Source of the DNA: an uncultured Chloracidobacterium sp.
GTDB lineage: Bacteria > Acidobacteriota > Blastocatellia > Pyrinomonadales > Pyrinomonadaceae
NCBI GenBank assembly: GCA_937941715.1
Contig: CALDGX010000171.1
Span: 1-24,776 of the forward strand
DNA length: 24,776 nt
Direction of reading: 5' to 3'
Shown: piece after piece, positions 22,394 to 24,776 of the stretch
Layout: every line of letters starts with the position of its first letter
Numbering within the stretch: the stretch's first letter is position 1
Position numbers and translations under genes: made by a program
The notes under the pieces: model-generated
The model's input: only the letters and a program-made list of their open reading frames with translations
Database searches by the model: none
Told to the model about the DNA's origin: nothing

Positions 22394-23974
22394 ATGCCGG
22401 GTCTACAGTCAAATCTTGGTCGAAATTGGGTCACTCCGGCGGCGATCGTCGCCGCGGTCGGTTTTTTGTACCTATCGGTGATAACCAAGCTCGGCTATGA
22501 TTGGTGGACTGACGAAAACTACTCGCACGGCTTGTTGGTTCCGTTTGTCATCGGCCTGATCGTATGGCTCGAACGCGAGAGGCTCGCGGCGGTCTCAGAC
22601 GGAGGATCGCGGATACTGGGATCGGCGGCGGTCGTGACCGCATTTATTTTGCTTCTGGCCGGAACCCTCGGGTCTGAGCTTTTTACTCAGCGGATCTCAT
22701 TGCTGGTGATGATGGCGGCCATCGTGGTCTACTTTTTCGGCCGGCGAATGCTGGTATATTTGGCGGTTCCGTTTGGGCTTTTACTGCTTGCGATCCCGAT
22801 ACCGCAGATATTATTCAACCGGATCGCGTTTCCGCTTCAGCTTTGGGCCTCGCAAGTTTCAGTATGGGGGATCAGGTTCTTTGAGATACCCGTAGTTCGC
22901 AAGGGAAATGTCATTGATATCCTCCCCCGGGGAGCGACCCAGACGCTTTCGCTCGAAGTTGTCGAGGCATGCAGCGGTATCAGGTCATTGATGACGCTTG
23001 TCACACTCGCCCTGGTATTGGCATATTTCACACGCCGCAATGAAGACGGGCCGATCGGCGGATTTACCATCCCTGACGTTTCTCGGGCATTGCTATTGAT
23101 GATCGCGGCCGTTCCGATCGCGGTTTTCACGAATGCGGGGCGAGTGATGGGGACCGGGATACTGACATTCTATTACGGCAGATCGGCGACTGACGGAATT
23201 TGGCATGATGTTTCGGGATGGTTGGTCTATGTCGCGGCACTTGCCTTATTGATCGCCGCGAATTTTATTCTCAAGCGCGTCCTCGGTGATCGGTCCGCAT
23301 CGTCCGAGAGCAAAACCGGCAATTCGGCACACAAACCCGGGCCCGGCGCTTTGCCGCTGATCGTGGCGTTGATCATGGGCGGCCTGGCTGTTAACTGGTT
23401 TGTCGGCCGCGGCGAGGTCCAGGTGAGCCGTACCATGCTGTCTGAGCTGCCAAAGGCTTTGGGCACGTGGCAGCAACGCGGTGAGGAGATCAAGTTCGGC
23501 AGGGACGTCGAGGCAGTGCTCAAGACAACGGATTACACGATGCGCGAATATACATCGCAGAGTGGTCGCGTCGCCAACATTTACGTCGGTTATTATTCCA
23601 CCCAACGAACAGGAGCGACGTATCACAGTCCGCAAAACTGCCTTCCGGGGGCCGGTTGGGTGATGAGCGATCCCCAGATCGTGACCATCACTATGTCGGA
23701 TGGACGAACATTCAAAGCCAACCGCTATCTGCTTAGGAACGGTATCTACAACGAGGTGATGATCTATTGGTATCAGGGACGCGGCCGGATCGAAGCCAGT
23801 GAATACGACGACAAGCTAAATACCATCTGGGATAGCGTTACTCGCCGGAGGACCGACGGAGCAATGGTCCGAGTGATGACCAGTGTCGGATCGGACGAAA
23901 ACGAGGCGTTCAATGCAGCATCTGATCTGGCGGCTCGACTGGCTGAACAGCTTCCGGCCCATATCCCCGAGTAG
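22394..23974 (+). CDS. Exosortase fused to EpsI-type C-terminal domain
   Basis: Exosortases are integral membrane cysteine transpeptidases that recognise PEP-CTERM-like tails and release or anchor exported proteins. Residues 15-300 form a bundle of about eight membrane helices with the catalytic triad: C193 in VVEACSGIRSLM, R250 in TNAGRVMGTG, and H271 in WHDVSGW. After a linker (about 300-320) and another helix, residues 340-526 form an EpsI/DUF3485 domain with YVGYYSTQRTGATYHSPQ and NCLPGAGW (H411, C416). In many genomes EpsI is a separate neighbour, but fusions like this are known. It lies 60 bp after ispA and about 290 bp before a TPR lipoprotein gene, the usual partner type. The exact exosortase subclass cannot be assigned by eye. 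Confidence 0.93.
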   Translation: MPGLQSNLGRNWVTPAAIVAAVGFLYLSVITKLGYDWWTDENYSHGLLVPFVIGLIVWLERERLAAVSDGGSRILGSAAVVTAFILLLAGTLGSELFTQRISLLVMMAAIVVYFFGRRMLVYLAVPFGLLLLAIPIPQILFNRIAFPLQLWASQVSVWGIRFFEIPVVRKGNVIDILPRGATQTLSLEVVEACSGIRSLMTLVTLALVLAYFTRRNEDGPIGGFTIPDVSRALLLMIAAVPIAVFTNAGRVMGTGILTFYYGRSATDGIWHDVSGWLVYVAALALLIAANFILKRVLGDRSASSESKTGNSAHKPGPGALPLIVALIMGGLAVNWFVGRGEVQVSRTMLSELPKALGTWQQRGEEIKFGRDVEAVLKTTDYTMREYTSQSGRVANIYVGYYSTQRTGATYHSPQNCLPGAGWVMSDPQIVTITMSDGRTFKANRYLLRNGIYNEVMIYWYQGRGRIEASEYDDKLNTIWDSVTRRRTDGAMVRVMTSVGSDENEAFNAASDLAARLAEQLPAHIPE

Positions 23975-24267
23975 TTGCGGATCCATTACCGTTCGCACCG
24001 CAAACGAGCCTGGTCAAACGTCGTTCCATATACTTTGTCAAAAAAAACTGAAATGTAGTGTCGATTGACTGTATTTTTCATCAGCCGGTTAAATAATCGG
24101 AATTTGTGTAGGTTATGATAATCAGTTGATCTGCAGCTTGGAAATATCGGCGATTTGCCCCGTCGGTATTTCGGAAATGCAAAACGCGGTGACCTTTCGA
24201 TATCACGTCCGCCAATGCCCCGGTGAACGAGGTCGAACAGTCAGCCCAGCGTAGATCCGGATAATTT
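23975..24267 (+). other. Intergenic leader before the TPR gene
   Basis: No gene was found in these 293 bp. A candidate promoter is TTGACT (24065-24070) with TTAAAT 18 bp later (24089-24094), followed by a second AT-rich TATGATAAT near 24114-24122. A long leader to the ATG at 24268 would result. No terminator for the exosortase gene stands out. Confidence 0.35.
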
Positions 24268-24776
24268 ATGCGTTACATCGAGTGCCCCAATTTTAAGATC
24301 CGCGTAGGACAGCTGTCTCTGCTGTTTTTCGTGGGTCTTTTTATGTTCGGCTGCGGCCAGTCCAGCGAAAAATTCATTGCCAAGGGCGAAGAGTACCTCA
24401 AGAAGCGCAAGTTCTACGATGCGATGATGCAGTTCCGCTCGGCCGCCGAATACGACAAGGACTCTGCAAAAGCACATTGGGGGCTCGCACGCTCGTACGA
24501 AAATCTAGGTCGATTTAACGAAACGCTCGATGAGCTGCGCCGGACCGTTGAACTGGACCCCAAGCATCTGGATGCCAAGGCGAGGCTCGGAAATTACTTC
24601 CTGCTATTTGACCCGCCCCTTATCGACGAGTCGGAAAAGACCCAACAGGAGATCATCGCGATCGATCCGAATTTTATCGAGGGCCACGTGCTGAAAGCCT
24701 CGATCATGGCCGCCCAAAATCGCCCCGAGGCTCAGGTGGTCGCCAAAATGAACGAGGCGATCGCGATCGATCCGAA
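24268..24776 (+). CDS. TPR-repeat lipoprotein, 3' end outside window (PrsT-like)
   Basis: Only the first 169 or so residues are in the window. The N-terminus has a hydrophobic signal (LSLLFFVGLFMFGC) ending at C29 in a slightly non-standard lipobox, so it is probably a lipoprotein. Tetratricopeptide repeats follow: AKGEEYLKKRKFYDAMMQFR (about 38-57), AHWGLARSYENLGRFNETLDEL (69-90), and LDAKARLGNYFLL (101 onward), with repeated ELDPKH/AIDPNF turns. TPR lipoproteins next to exosortases are often called PrsT and are thought to organise export or polysaccharide secretion. This identity is inferred from the neighbour and the architecture. The ribosome site before the ATG is weak. Confidence 0.8.
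   Translation, partial: MRYIECPNFKIRVGQLSLLFFVGLFMFGCGQSSEKFIAKGEEYLKKRKFYDAMMQFRSAAEYDKDSAKAHWGLARSYENLGRFNETLDELRRTVELDPKHLDAKARLGNYFLLFDPPLIDESEKTQQEIIAIDPNFIEGHVLKASIMAAQNRPEAQVVAKMNEAIAIDP

Overview
The window reads as an accessory-rich but mostly housekeeping stretch of a Gram-negative, fairly GC-rich chromosome. The best fit is an acidobacterium of the Blastocatellia type. This is an inference from the gene mix: secreted FG-GAP repeats with the 'FRPS..WY' signature, an S46 dipeptidyl-peptidase, a plant-type glutaminyl cyclase, Mpl, B12-dependent ribonucleotide reductase and an exosortase. No rRNA, tRNA, insertion sequence, CRISPR array or prophage gene was seen.

Region 1 (1-5761, all minus strand). 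A cytochrome P450 leads, followed after 138 bp by a tight five-gene run: a signal-peptide protein with two SurA_N-like segments and a DsbA-type thioredoxin domain, a glutaminyl-peptide cyclotransferase lipoprotein, guanine deaminase (guaD), a YdcZ/DUF606 small transporter and the FeS/FAD subunit of xanthine dehydrogenase, which is cut by the window edge. The last three fit purine salvage or catabolism (guanine to xanthine to urate).

Region 2 (5831-9672, plus strand). A class I PLP aminotransferase, a small exported protein of unknown function and an S46 serine peptidase follow each other with 5-6 bp gaps, so they probably form one peptide/amino-acid operon. It ends at a 105-bp nested palindrome that faces a convergent small exported protein.

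Region 3 (10270-14084). mpl (murein tripeptide recycling) is followed by a 251-bp leader and a small RRM-RGG RNA-binding protein with a clear terminator. A DacB/PBP4-type D,D-carboxypeptidase converges on it.

Region 4 (14120-17102). A 937-residue exported protein combines an FnIII-like domain, a di-haem cytochrome c peroxidase (MauG/CCP) and six FG-GAP-like calcium-binding repeats arranged as a duplicated three-unit block. A shared stem-loop terminator separates it from the convergent nrdJ.

Region 5 (17125-21333). nrdJ (adenosylcobalamin ribonucleotide reductase) has a well-formed promoter with one strong and one weak NrdR box. The redox chaperone hslO diverges from it, and a flavin reductase overlaps the 3' end of hslO.

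Region 6 (21446-24776, plus strand). A short-chain prenyl diphosphate synthase (ispA) is followed by an exosortase fused to an EpsI domain and a TPR lipoprotein cut by the window edge. Together the last two suggest part of a PEP-CTERM/exosortase protein sorting and exopolysaccharide locus. No sorted substrate is visible inside the window.
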